A stretch of DNA of 64,000 nt from Methanoculleus thermophilus (GTDB taxonomy: Archaea > Halobacteriota > Methanomicrobia > Methanomicrobiales > Methanoculleaceae): assembly GCF_001571405.1 (NCBI RefSeq), contig NZ_BCNX01000006.1, positions 186,001 to 250,000 of the forward strand, given 5' to 3'. Below the pieces are notes generated by a model that saw only the letters and a list, made by a program, of their open reading frames with translations, ran no database searches and was not told the origin of the DNA. The position numbers and the translations under genes were made by a program. This document shows positions 36,716 to 44,054 of the stretch, piece by piece. The first letter of the stretch is position 1. Each line of letters begins with the position of its first letter.

Positions 36716-37168
36716 CTAGTATTGGTAGAGGTTGAGGGTGTATGATCTCTCTGATGATACCTTCTCGCCGTAAACATCGAGCGTCCAGGTTCCCCGGTCC
36801 ACATAATTGCCATCTGGGTCAATGTCGATATGAATCTTGCCATCCATCATTCCGTCGCTACTGTCGCGGAACGTGCCGATCTTGCTTCCCGAAGGGGTGT
36901 AGATGGTCAACGCCAGAGAATCGGAGGTCGAACCCCAGTTAAGGTATACCTCAAGGTACTCGACGCCGCTTCCGACATAAAATTGGTGCCTGTTGGTCTC
37001 GCCCTGGCCGACGGTGTCGGAGAGCCCCAATATCGTCACCGGGTCATCTGACACCGAAGGGCGGACTGTGTATCCGACGCCTTCGTTCGCCGATACAGGA
37101 GGCACGGCAAGGAAGGCAACGGCGAGCAGCAGGGCAAAAGCCCCGTATTTTCTCTTTGCCGATGTCAT
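36716..37168 (-). CDS. Secreted PPC-like protein next to the regulator
   Basis: A 150-residue exported protein: signal peptide (MTSAKRKYGAFALLLAVAFL, cleaved near SANE), mature start GVGYTVRPSVSDDP, then one beta-sandwich resembling PPC domains (QFYVGSGVEYLEVYLNWG, LALTIYTPSGSKIGTFRD, GTWTLDVYGEKV). Its YTVRPS matches the outside segment of the regulator encoded 19 bases downstream, so the two probably belong to one system. The promoter carries the shared GGTGTTTGTCCC element. It could be the ligand, a decoy or a surface partner of the regulator. Confidence 0.7.
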   Translation of the reverse strand: MTSAKRKYGAFALLLAVAFLAVPPVSANEGVGYTVRPSVSDDPVTILGLSDTVGQGETNRHQFYVGSGVEYLEVYLNWGSTSDSLALTIYTPSGSKIGTFRDSSDGMMDGKIHIDIDPDGNYVDRGTWTLDVYGEKVSSERSYTLNLYQY

Positions 37169-37189
37169 AATGGATTGTTGTGACCTGTG

Positions 37190-37221
37190 TTTTATGAGTT
37201 TTATGGGACAAACACCGATTC
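37190..37221 (-). promoter_or_regulatory. Shared element and promoter of the 36716 gene
   Basis: The minus strand reads GAATCGGTGTTTGTCCCAT (37221-37203), then AAAACTCATAAAACACAG, a TATA-like tract. The gene start is 35 bases beyond the element, so the transcript would have a very short leader. Confidence 0.55.
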
Positions 37222-37843
37222 TATTCTCGTCTCCGTCCGCTTCGAATCCCGGGAACGAACATGCTTGAGGACCGTCACGCCCGTACCGTGCCCGAAGTTA
37301 TCATATCCAAAGAAATTGGTGCAGTACGGTCACACCGGGGCGGCCTGCGCGCAGTGAATGAAGAGAGGGGCCCTGCACCGGATCTGCTGGAACATCCCTG
37401 ATCATACCGGCGATACTTTTGTCATTGGGAGGGAATTCCTTCGGGACGGGTCTGCCGCAGAGGAGACCATTCCGGTGATCATAGGGCGTTAGAACTGCTT
37501 TTTTTTTTAAAGAGACGGTTTCGAGTTGGTGTTTGTCCCATAAACAGTTTATCCCGAAACGACCCAGTGAACAATTGTGGGCGCCGCAGGCAGCGCCTGC
37601 ACCGGTGCGGAGGTTCGCCCGGCCGGTTTGCCAAACGTCCGGGTAAACGTCTCGCATGCCCGGAGGCAATGGGAACGCACACGTTTTGCATACTAAAATG
37701 TGTGCCTCTCCTGTCTTCAAGGGGCGCTTGGAAGATAGTAACTGGAAACACGAAGATGCGGGCACCATGTTCATGGCAGTTATCCCGGTGAATGCGGGTG
37801 TCATCCCGGCGAGTTATATTCCAATCATGATTGAGGTGAAGAG
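37222..37843. other. Gene-free region and long leader of the 37844 gene
   Basis: About 620 bases with no convincing gene; open frames on both strands have odd composition. It includes an A/T-rich patch at 37497-37512, the third copy of the shared element (37526-37545), and a strong hairpin GCAGGC-AGC-GCCTGC near 37585-37600. The right 280 bases would form an unusually long leader if transcription starts just after the element. Confidence 0.45.
37526..37552 (+). promoter_or_regulatory. Shared element, plus-strand copy
   Basis: TTGGTGTTTGTCCCATAAAC (37526-37545) followed by AGTTTAT matches the elements at 37203 and 35698 but points rightward, toward the secreted-protein gene at 37844. The distance to that gene is ~300 bases. 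Confidence 0.5.
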
Positions 37844-38677
37844 ATGAAAAATAAGCGGCTCACGGCGGCATTTGTTATATTCATGCTGACGCTATCGGTC
37901 TGCCCGGGGTTTGCTTCCGCAGTCCAGATTGTCGATGAGTGCGGCATAGATATCGAACACGGGGAACGAACGAACAGCGTTGAACTCCTGAAGGCCGGTT
38001 TGAACAAACGAGAGCCCGTCACCATCACACTCGGAGGGCTTCCTTTCTCAAAGGGTGGGCGGAACGCGTCGTATTCCGATTTGGAGAACTTCACCGCCGC
38101 CACGTGGGGCCTGATGCAGGAGCACTACCTATATCCCAACGGGCCCGTCATCGGTTTCGGCTACGACGTCGATGGGTATCTCCGAGTGAGTCTCTGGAAC
38201 GGCCCGCCCCTCCCGGAAAACGCCTCTTCCGTGGGTTCACTGCACACGATGCTTGATGAACGGGCAAAGGGAATGGGAATTGAGAATATCCCTGTGAAGT
38301 TCACGGTATTCATCTCCCCTCCGGAGTTGGTCCTTGATGGCGACCGGATGAGCCCCTCGGACCGTACCGGCTCCTACGCACAGTCGCCGGAGAACTGCCC
38401 GGCGAAAGTCACCTCCCTCGATGCATTGACCGTGGCGCTTCGCGATCCGGAGGTCGTCGGGTTGCTGGAGAACAAGAGTATCGAGACGATCACGTTCTCA
38501 AAAGGCACCTATGCCGACAGAAATATGAATTACACCCAGATGGTCTTCCGCCCGGAGGACCCGGATCCCGGCGACTGCATGACCGCTCCGACGATCGTGG
38601 TTCAGGTTAACGAGTCGTGCGGGGTTTATGCCGCCTACGAGACCTACCCTTCGCATATTCCGGGCTGTAAGTTATGA
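37844..38677 (+). CDS. Secreted hypothetical protein
   Basis: A 277-residue exported protein. The signal peptide is MKNKRLTAAFVIFMLTLSVC with cleavage near FASA. The mature part has five or more Cys (DECGID, ENCPAK, GDCMTA, ESCGVY, PGCKL), which suggests disulfide bonds, and regions such as EPVTITLGGLPFSKGG and GFGYDVDGYLRVSLWNG. No family is recognised. GAGGTGAAGAG precedes the ATG, the same ribosome site as other secreted genes in this block, and a shared promoter element lies ~300 bases upstream. It is the only rightward member of the block. Confidence 0.7.
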   Translation: MKNKRLTAAFVIFMLTLSVCPGFASAVQIVDECGIDIEHGERTNSVELLKAGLNKREPVTITLGGLPFSKGGRNASYSDLENFTAATWGLMQEHYLYPNGPVIGFGYDVDGYLRVSLWNGPPLPENASSVGSLHTMLDERAKGMGIENIPVKFTVFISPPELVLDGDRMSPSDRTGSYAQSPENCPAKVTSLDALTVALRDPEVVGLLENKSIETITFSKGTYADRNMNYTQMVFRPEDPDPGDCMTAPTIVVQVNESCGVYAAYETYPSHIPGCKL

Positions 38678-38703
38678 TCCTCAAAAGAGGAAGAGCCGAG
38701 TAA

Positions 38704-39429
38704 TCACCAACAGAACGTCTCCATATCGTATCCTGCGTGCGGCATACCCGGCGGGACCAGGTGACTCATGTGGACGCACCGGTAATCCCTCGCCCCGACG
38801 TCGCGTGCGAACCGGACCGCCTCGGCGTAGTTCATGTGTTTGGTGATGGAGTAGCCTGCAGGAGCGATGGCGTCGAGAAAGAGGAGATCGATATCCGCCT
38901 CCTTGAGGAGGTCCCTGCTCTCGTCCGGGATATCCTCCCTTGTGTCGCTTGTGTAGGCGATCGTTACATCGTCGTGCTCGAGGAGGAGGCCGCAGGTGTA
39001 GACCGGCGGGTGGTTCACTTCAAAGAACGTGAAGGTGAGGCCGAAGAGGTCGAACGGCTCGTAGACGGGGTGCGGGTGCTTTTCAAAGGAGAGGAAGTGA
39101 AGGTAGCCGGAACAGTAGTCAATCACATTCGGCGCCGCATAGACCGGGGGGATCTTCTGCACCCGGTAAAACTCTCCAAACCCTATAAAGTGGTCGTAGT
39201 GACCGTGCGACCAGATGACCGCGTCGATCTGGGGCGAGCAGGCCCGGAGGAGTTGCTGCCTAAGATCCGGCGACGACTCAATAAGAATGTGCTTGCCCTC
39301 AGTCTCGACGAGGAGGGACGTCCGGAGCCTCGACCTCCCCGCTGCGATCATCGCCTGGCAGTTCTCGCAGTCGCACCCTACCTTCGGCGTCCCGATGGCG
39401 TCCCCGGTCCCAAGCAGCGTTATCTGCAT
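38704..39429 (-). CDS. Metallo-beta-lactamase-fold hydrolase (PhnP-like)
   Basis: A 241-residue zinc hydrolase with SHGHYDHFIGFGEFYRV carrying the HxHxDH signature near residue 75. The N-terminal LLGTGDAIGTPKVGCDCENC has the Gly-rich turn and Cys cluster (GCDCENC) that define the PhnP/cyclic phosphodiesterase subgroup, and CVHMSH lies near the end. Known relatives cut cyclic phosphodiesters; the substrate here is unknown. It starts five bases after the AAA ATPase stop, so the two are in an operon. Confidence 0.85.
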   Translation of the reverse strand: MQITLLGTGDAIGTPKVGCDCENCQAMIAAGRSRLRTSLLVETEGKHILIESSPDLRQQLLRACSPQIDAVIWSHGHYDHFIGFGEFYRVQKIPPVYAAPNVIDYCSGYLHFLSFEKHPHPVYEPFDLFGLTFTFFEVNHPPVYTCGLLLEHDDVTIAYTSDTREDIPDESRDLLKEADIDLLFLDAIAPAGYSITKHMNYAEAVRFARDVGARDYRCVHMSHLVPPGMPHAGYDMETFCW

Positions 39430-39434
39430 ATTCT

Positions 39435-40724
39435 CTAGTACCCGGTCCCACGGATGACGTTGCGCTCCTCGACCCTGAGGAGTCCCTGCTCGATATCCAC
39501 CGGATCGACCCGGTGCCGGCCTTCCATCAGCGCCGACATCACCGCCTCTTTCATCATTATCCGGAGATCTGAGCCCGAGAACCCCTCCGTCCGGGCGGCG
39601 AGGTCAGCGAAGTTGCAGTCGCACTCAACGGTGGCTGCGATCTTTTTAAGGATGGCCTGGCGCATCGCCTGATCCGGGAGCGGGAACTCTACCACCTCGT
39701 CGAACCGGCGCCAGGCGGCCTCGTCGAGGATCCGGGGGTGGTTCGTTGCCCCGATGAGGAGGACACCGTTTTTGATGAAACTGATCTGGTCGATGTTCTT
39801 TAGGAGCATATTCACCGCACGCTTCATCGCGCCGTGGTCGTCGCTGACCCTGGTCTTTGCGACAAAGTCGAACTCATCGATGAAGAGGATGCAGGGAGCG
39901 AGTTTCTTCGCGAGGTCAAAGATCCGGTCGATGTTCTTCGAGGTCTCGCCCAGGTATTGGGAGGTGACCATCGCAAGGCGGACCTCGAGAATCGGCATAT
40001 GGAGTTCCCGGGACATCGCAAGCGCAAGTGACGTCTTCCCGGTGCCGGGCGGGCCGACGAAGAGGAGCCGGCCGAACTCGTAGATGCCGCGCTCTTTTAA
40101 AAACTCCCTGTTCTCGAGGGCGACAGCGATCTTTCTGATGATCTCTTCCTGCCGCGGGGTGCAGACCAGTCGATCGAGCGAGAACTCGACCTCATCCGGC
40201 GCGCTGATGATGATCAGATCGCGGGCCTCCCGCATCTCCTCGCTCTCGCCGATGATCCGGGAGACCTTCCCCTCGATGTAGTCTTTTGTATCTTCAAACC
40301 GGGGGTTCTTTGCCAGAACGTCCCGGTATCGGACGTCGATGCCGTCTTTTCCTTCGTAGTAATACGCGAGGACGGGGTTCTCCCTGATCCTCTCTGCCCC
40401 GCCCTTCTTGAGGAACCATCCTGCCGCCGCGTCGAGCGAGGGCAGACTCAGACGCTGGCCGAACTCATCGTAGCCGACGAACGGGTTCTGGCGGACGGTC
40501 TGGCAGACAGTGTCCGGGCTGCCGAAGGCCCTCTTGATCGCACCCTCGCTCACGATCAGGGGTCGCTTCACCTCGGCGCTCCCGCTGCTCCCGGCGCCGA
40601 AGAACTCGCGGCAGCGTGGATTGAGATCGTTGATGCCGAGTTCCTCGTTTCGATTGAATATCTCCGCGGTGAGCAGGACCTCTATGATGGTGAGGACGTC
40701 ACGCGTACCTGTCTCGTCGGTCAT
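39435..40724 (-). CDS. AAA+ ATPase
   Basis: A 429-residue AAA protein with Walker A GPPGTGKTSLALAMSRELHM near residue 228, Walker B CILFIDEFDFVAKTR, sensor region GATNHPRILDEAAWRRFDEV and the arginine-finger segment of the FtsH/Cdc48/ARC superfamily. The first ~200 residues form a mostly helical domain of unknown type (IEVLLTAEIFNRNEELGIND) that probably sets substrate choice. It is the first gene of a pair with the PhnP-like hydrolase. Family members unfold or remodel proteins as hexamers; the target is unknown. Confidence 0.88.
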   Translation of the reverse strand: MTDETGTRDVLTIIEVLLTAEIFNRNEELGINDLNPRCREFFGAGSSGSAEVKRPLIVSEGAIKRAFGSPDTVCQTVRQNPFVGYDEFGQRLSLPSLDAAAGWFLKKGGAERIRENPVLAYYYEGKDGIDVRYRDVLAKNPRFEDTKDYIEGKVSRIIGESEEMREARDLIIISAPDEVEFSLDRLVCTPRQEEIIRKIAVALENREFLKERGIYEFGRLLFVGPPGTGKTSLALAMSRELHMPILEVRLAMVTSQYLGETSKNIDRIFDLAKKLAPCILFIDEFDFVAKTRVSDDHGAMKRAVNMLLKNIDQISFIKNGVLLIGATNHPRILDEAAWRRFDEVVEFPLPDQAMRQAILKKIAATVECDCNFADLAARTEGFSGSDLRIMMKEAVMSALMEGRHRVDPVDIEQGLLRVEERNVIRGTGY

Positions 40725-40768
40725 ATCTGTAAACTATCATATTTGTGTGCGATATCAATAAGCGTAAC

Positions 40769-41650
40769 TCACCGGGTTGTGACCTCGCACCCATCTTCCG
40801 TGACGATCACGGTGTGCTCCGCCTGCGAGACGAAGGAGCCCGGCTCGTCGTGCAGCACCGGGAAGGGGTGGAGGATTCCGTTCCGGACGAGCGTGGCCAG
40901 CCCAATCTCGACCTTGTCCCCCGGGATCCAGCGGCGGGAGAACGGGAGGCCCCGGCGCGGCCGGGCTACTTCGAGGACCCGCCTTGCCGAAGGCAGGCGG
41001 GCCGGGCGGGCGGCGATCTGTCGGTAGATCTCCACGCGCGGTGCCTCGCGGACCCGTCCCGATCCTGTGGTGGCGAACGGTTCAATTGCAAAGACCATTC
41101 CCTCCTCGAGGACGACACCTCCGGAGATCGCGACGTTCGGGATCATGGGACTTCCATGGAGGTTGTAGTGGTCGAGGCCGTGGCCCGTGAGGTTTGCAAC
41201 CGACTGATAACCGCGCTCCTCGATCGCCGCCTGGATGGCGGCCCCGAGTTCGCCGGTTGCGACCCCCGGGCGGACGGCGGCGATCGCCGCTTCAAGGGCC
41301 GCCCGGGATGCCTCGACGAGCGCTCCGTGGTCGCCGAGGTCGACGGTCATGGCGGTGTCGGCGATGTATCCATCGATCGCTACACCAAGGTCGACCTTGA
41401 CGAGGTCTCCCCGGGAAAATACCCTCTCGTCGCCGGGCATGGCGGTGTCGTGGGCTGCAGCCTCGTTGAAGGAGACATTTAAGGGGAAGGCGAGAATTGC
41501 TCCCTCCTCGACCACCATCGCTTCAACCGCTTCGACCATCTCAAGGAGGCTAGCCCCCTCCTTCACCATACTCGCGGCCCGGTTGAGTAACTTGTTTGCC
41601 AGCGCCCCCGCTTCATGGTAGGCGTCGTAGACTTCATCATCCATGCTCAT
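40769..41650 (-). CDS. map: Methionine aminopeptidase, type II
   Basis: A 293-residue archaeal-type Map that removes the initiator Met from proteins with a dinuclear metal site. Metal ligands appear in KVDLGVAIDGYIADTAMTVD (two Asp), TGHGLDHYNLHG (His), FAIEPFAT (Glu) and the C-terminal SQAEHTVIV (Glu). The ~60-residue helical insert between the last two ligands marks type II. It begins at ATG 41650, overlapping the stop of the upstream Xaa-Pro peptidase gene as ATGA, so the two peptidases are translationally coupled. Confidence 0.95.
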   Translation of the reverse strand: MSMDDEVYDAYHEAGALANKLLNRAASMVKEGASLLEMVEAVEAMVVEEGAILAFPLNVSFNEAAAHDTAMPGDERVFSRGDLVKVDLGVAIDGYIADTAMTVDLGDHGALVEASRAALEAAIAAVRPGVATGELGAAIQAAIEERGYQSVANLTGHGLDHYNLHGSPMIPNVAISGGVVLEEGMVFAIEPFATTGSGRVREAPRVEIYRQIAARPARLPSARRVLEVARPRRGLPFSRRWIPGDKVEIGLATLVRNGILHPFPVLHDEPGSFVSQAEHTVIVTEDGCEVTTR

Positions 41651-42777
41651 AGCGTGAGCTCCTCTTCGTATTGGGTGAACCGGTCAAACCCGGTCTCCGT
41701 CACCGCGCCCATATCCTCCAGGCGGACGCCGCCGGTCCCGGGGTAGTAAAGCCCCGGCTCGATGGTGACGACGTTCCCGGCGACGAGAGCCTCTCCCTGC
41801 GGCCCGAGCGACGGGTCTTCGTGCACCTCTAGCCCTACACCGTGCCCCAGGCTGTGGATGAACCCCCGCGTATCGCTCTCGTAGCCGCGGTCGCGGAAGA
41901 ACTCGACCGTCGCGCGGTAGAGGTCGGCGCCGACGGCTCCGGCCCGGATCATCGATGCACTGAGGGCTTTTGCATCCCGGACGGCCTCAAACATCTCCCG
42001 GATCTCCGGGGACGGCTCGCCTCTCACGACCGTCCGGGTCATGTCGGCGTGGTAGCCGCTCTGTTCGTTCTGGGGGAAGATGTCGATGACGATAGGCTCG
42101 TCTGCAAGGAGCGCCCCGAAGCCTTCGTTGTGCGGGAGGGCGGTATCCGGGCCGCAGGAGACGATGGTGTCGACCCCCCGGCATCCGTGGGCGAGGAGAA
42201 CTGTGTGCATCTCCGTGCGGACGGCTTCCGAGGTGAGCGGCCGGCCGTCCCGGTGGAGGACGCCGTTCTTTTGGACAGCGGTCCGGATGAGCGCGATCCC
42301 CCGCTCCATCGCCGCTTCAGCGGCCCGCTGGACCGAGCGGATCTGTTCGATCTCCTCGGGAGTCTTGACCGCTCTCATCCTCTCGACGGCACCCTTCTCG
42401 TCGAGGATGACCGGGTGGAACGACTCGAGTTCCCGGGCGAGGGCAAGGGGGAAGTTTGCAGGGACGAGGATGGGGCCCGCGGCGAGATCTGCGATCATAT
42501 GGGCCGTCGCCCGCCAGCGCGACTCTCCGGCCTTGATGTACTCGAGGTATCCTGCATCGGCGCGGGTGACGACCGCTGCAGGAGATTCCCTGACCGCCCG
42601 TTCGTGCTCCATCTGCGGGACGACGATCATCCCGCGCTCGTCCATCCTCTGAATATAGACCACGGGGTCGGTGGTGCGGAATCGGGTTAGATAGCGCACG
42701 TTGGCATCTGCAGATGAGCCATAGGCAGCGTATGCCGCTGCTCCGGCATCCCGGAGAGCCAGATCCAGTCCATTCAT
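41647..42777 (-). CDS. M24-family peptidase (Xaa-Pro aminopeptidase-like)
   Basis: A 376-residue creatinase-fold peptidase. The first ~140 residues are the creatinase N-terminal domain (AYAAYGSSADANVRYLTRFR). The catalytic half has metal ligands in IVIDIFPQNEQSGYHADMTR (two Asp), SLGHGVGLEVHEDPS (His), VVTIEPGLYYPG (Glu) and GVRLEDMGAV (Glu). ATG 42777 is chosen; the longer frame adds 25 poor residues. It is coupled to map by an ATGA overlap, so peptide end-trimming genes are kept together. Confidence 0.9.
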   Translation of the reverse strand: MNGLDLALRDAGAAAYAAYGSSADANVRYLTRFRTTDPVVYIQRMDERGMIVVPQMEHERAVRESPAAVVTRADAGYLEYIKAGESRWRATAHMIADLAAGPILVPANFPLALARELESFHPVILDEKGAVERMRAVKTPEEIEQIRSVQRAAEAAMERGIALIRTAVQKNGVLHRDGRPLTSEAVRTEMHTVLLAHGCRGVDTIVSCGPDTALPHNEGFGALLADEPIVIDIFPQNEQSGYHADMTRTVVRGEPSPEIREMFEAVRDAKALSASMIRAGAVGADLYRATVEFFRDRGYESDTRGFIHSLGHGVGLEVHEDPSLGPQGEALVAGNVVTIEPGLYYPGTGGVRLEDMGAVTETGFDRFTQYEEELTL

Positions 42778-42836
42778 TCTACCATCTCTTCCGTTGAAAC
42801 CACAAGTACTTTTACCCCCGCGTTCAAGTATGAATA

Positions 42837-43070
42837 ATGGATGAGGCAACAAAGCAGGTCTTCAAAGCCAAGTTTATAGTACTGACGGTCATGCTGAACA
42901 TCATCATCCTCTGCTTTGCCATGGCCGTCTTTATCCTCTTCCGGTTCGCGCCCGAAGGAACCCTCTGGCTTGTTGTCGGGCTCCTCCTCCTCGCTACCGG
43001 GGTGGCCGTGTCCATACCGTTCCGGAAGCGGTATCTCCAGACGAAGGCCTGGCTGCACGAGCAGCCGTAA
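42837..43070 (+). CDS. Small two-helix membrane protein
   Basis: A 77-residue protein with two clear membrane helices (FIVLTVMLNIIILCFAMAVF and LWLVVGLLLLATGVAVSI) joined by a short loop, and basic residues at the C-terminal end (PFRKRYLQTKAW). By the positive-inside rule both ends face the cytoplasm. No family or function is recognised. It is divergent from the M24 peptidase gene (59-base gap) and 18 bases ahead of a small DNA-binding protein gene, likely one transcript. Confidence 0.75.
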   Translation: MDEATKQVFKAKFIVLTVMLNIIILCFAMAVFILFRFAPEGTLWLVVGLLLLATGVAVSIPFRKRYLQTKAWLHEQP

Positions 43071-43088
43071 TGCATGTGAATCTGGAAT

Positions 43089-43397
43089 ATGACGGATATG
43101 CTGTCAAAACTCAAGTCCGAGATTGAACTTGTATCACGGCACCTCGAGGTGATCCGGGCGGTCGTGGAGCACCAGCCTATCGGGATCATGAAACTCTCCG
43201 AGATCCTTGGCCTCCCTTACCACCGGGTCCGTTATTCGCTACGGATCCTCGAGCAGGATGGATATATCCGTGCCTCATCGGCCGGCGCGGTGGCGACACC
43301 GCTTGCGGCCGACCTCCTTGCCTCCCTCGAGGGCGAGGTTGATGAACTGATCGCTCTCCTTGAGACCATCAAGCGGGAAAACTCCCGTAATATTTAA
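43089..43397 (+). CDS. Small winged-helix transcriptional regulator
   Basis: A 102-residue protein. The first ~25 residues form a helix, residues ~27-70 a winged helix-turn-helix (IGIMKLSEILGLPYHRVRYS, then LRILEQDGYIRAS as recognition helix plus wing), and the C-terminal helix DELIALLETIKREN probably dimerises it. Similar small regulators are widespread in Methanomicrobia. It follows the small membrane protein by 18 bases. The TATA-like region of tRNA-Asn overlaps its last codons. Confidence 0.75.
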   Translation: MTDMLSKLKSEIELVSRHLEVIRAVVEHQPIGIMKLSEILGLPYHRVRYSLRILEQDGYIRASSAGAVATPLAADLLASLEGEVDELIALLETIKRENSRNI

Positions 43398-43400
43398 TAC
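43388..43400 (+). promoter_or_regulatory. TATA-box of tRNA-Asn
   Basis: GTAATATTTAATA overlaps the stop codon of the preceding gene and lies about 40 bases ahead of the tRNA 5' end, normal spacing for an archaeal tRNA promoter. Confidence 0.55.
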
Positions 43401-43436
43401 AATTCAGGGAAGACATTATAGAGCACTTGTTACGGT

Positions 43437-43509
43437 GCCGCCATAACTCAGTTGGTAGAGTGGCTGGCTGTTAACCAGCATGTCACAGGTTCGAGTCCTG
43501 TTGGCGGCG
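43437..43509 (+). tRNA. tRNA-Asn (GTT)
   Basis: A 73-base cloverleaf. The acceptor GCCGCCA pairs with TGGCGGC and G is the discriminator. The D arm contains AGTTGGTAGAG, the anticodon arm TGGCT-GTTAA-CCAGCA has anticodon GTT, and the T arm is CAGG-TTCGAGT-CCTG. CCA is not encoded. No intron. Confidence 0.97.
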
Positions 43510-43706
43510 TCCTCACTTTTACTCAAAAATTCTGTTATACCTACGGCTCTTGCGTCTCGCCTCATGATCTAAAAAGCAGTAATCGTTCTACGTCATCGGG
43601 GCGCATTCGCCGGGCATGGATCATGTGCTCCCCGCCAAAGTCTCCACTCTTCGACGGCGAAGATTATGCACAGACCCTCTGGCGAGGCCTGCTTTGTCCG
43701 GCCGGG

Positions 43707-43892
43707 TTACTTGCCCCAGGGTGATCGGCCTGCGATCAGGACTCTTTCCGGCTGGTCTCTTCGCTCGGCGGCATTCTGTTTCGCTGCCGCTTCCAGGCAC
43801 TCCGGGCTGCAGTAGAGTGCGCTTGCGCTTGTGGCTTTCTCCCTCAGCAGGAACTCTCGACCGCAGTATGCGCAGTAGACAGATTCAGGCAT
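43707..43892 (-). CDS. Small zinc-finger protein
   Basis: A 61-residue protein with four cysteines in a treble-clef/zinc-ribbon layout: YCAYCGREFLLREK (C-x2-C) and LYCSPECLEAAAK (C-x3-C). This C-x2-C...C-x3-C spacing resembles MYND/FCS-type or 'SPECL' zinc fingers seen in small archaeal proteins. The tail is basic and probably disordered. A role in nucleic-acid or protein binding is likely but unproven. It is convergent with tRNA-Asn and lies upstream of the epoxide hydrolase on the other strand. Confidence 0.6.
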   Translation of the reverse strand: MPESVYCAYCGREFLLREKATSASALYCSPECLEAAAKQNAAERRDQPERVLIAGRSPWGK

Positions 43893-44054
43893 CCGAACTC
43901 ACCTTAGGTGGAGAGGAGCATATCAGGGGATAAGCCTTTCCTCCCATCAAGAAGATCGCCATCCCCCGGTTCTGCATCACCGAGGACTTCGGCGGTACAG
44001 GGCCGCGATCGGCATCGGGAAAGAGTTATCTCATCTCGCACCAGCAGTCGCTGC

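Noticed and set aside
37301-37804. A 167-codon minus-strand frame in the gap before the 37844 gene
   Set aside because: Composition is irregular, there is no ribosome site, and it overlaps the promoter element and hairpins.
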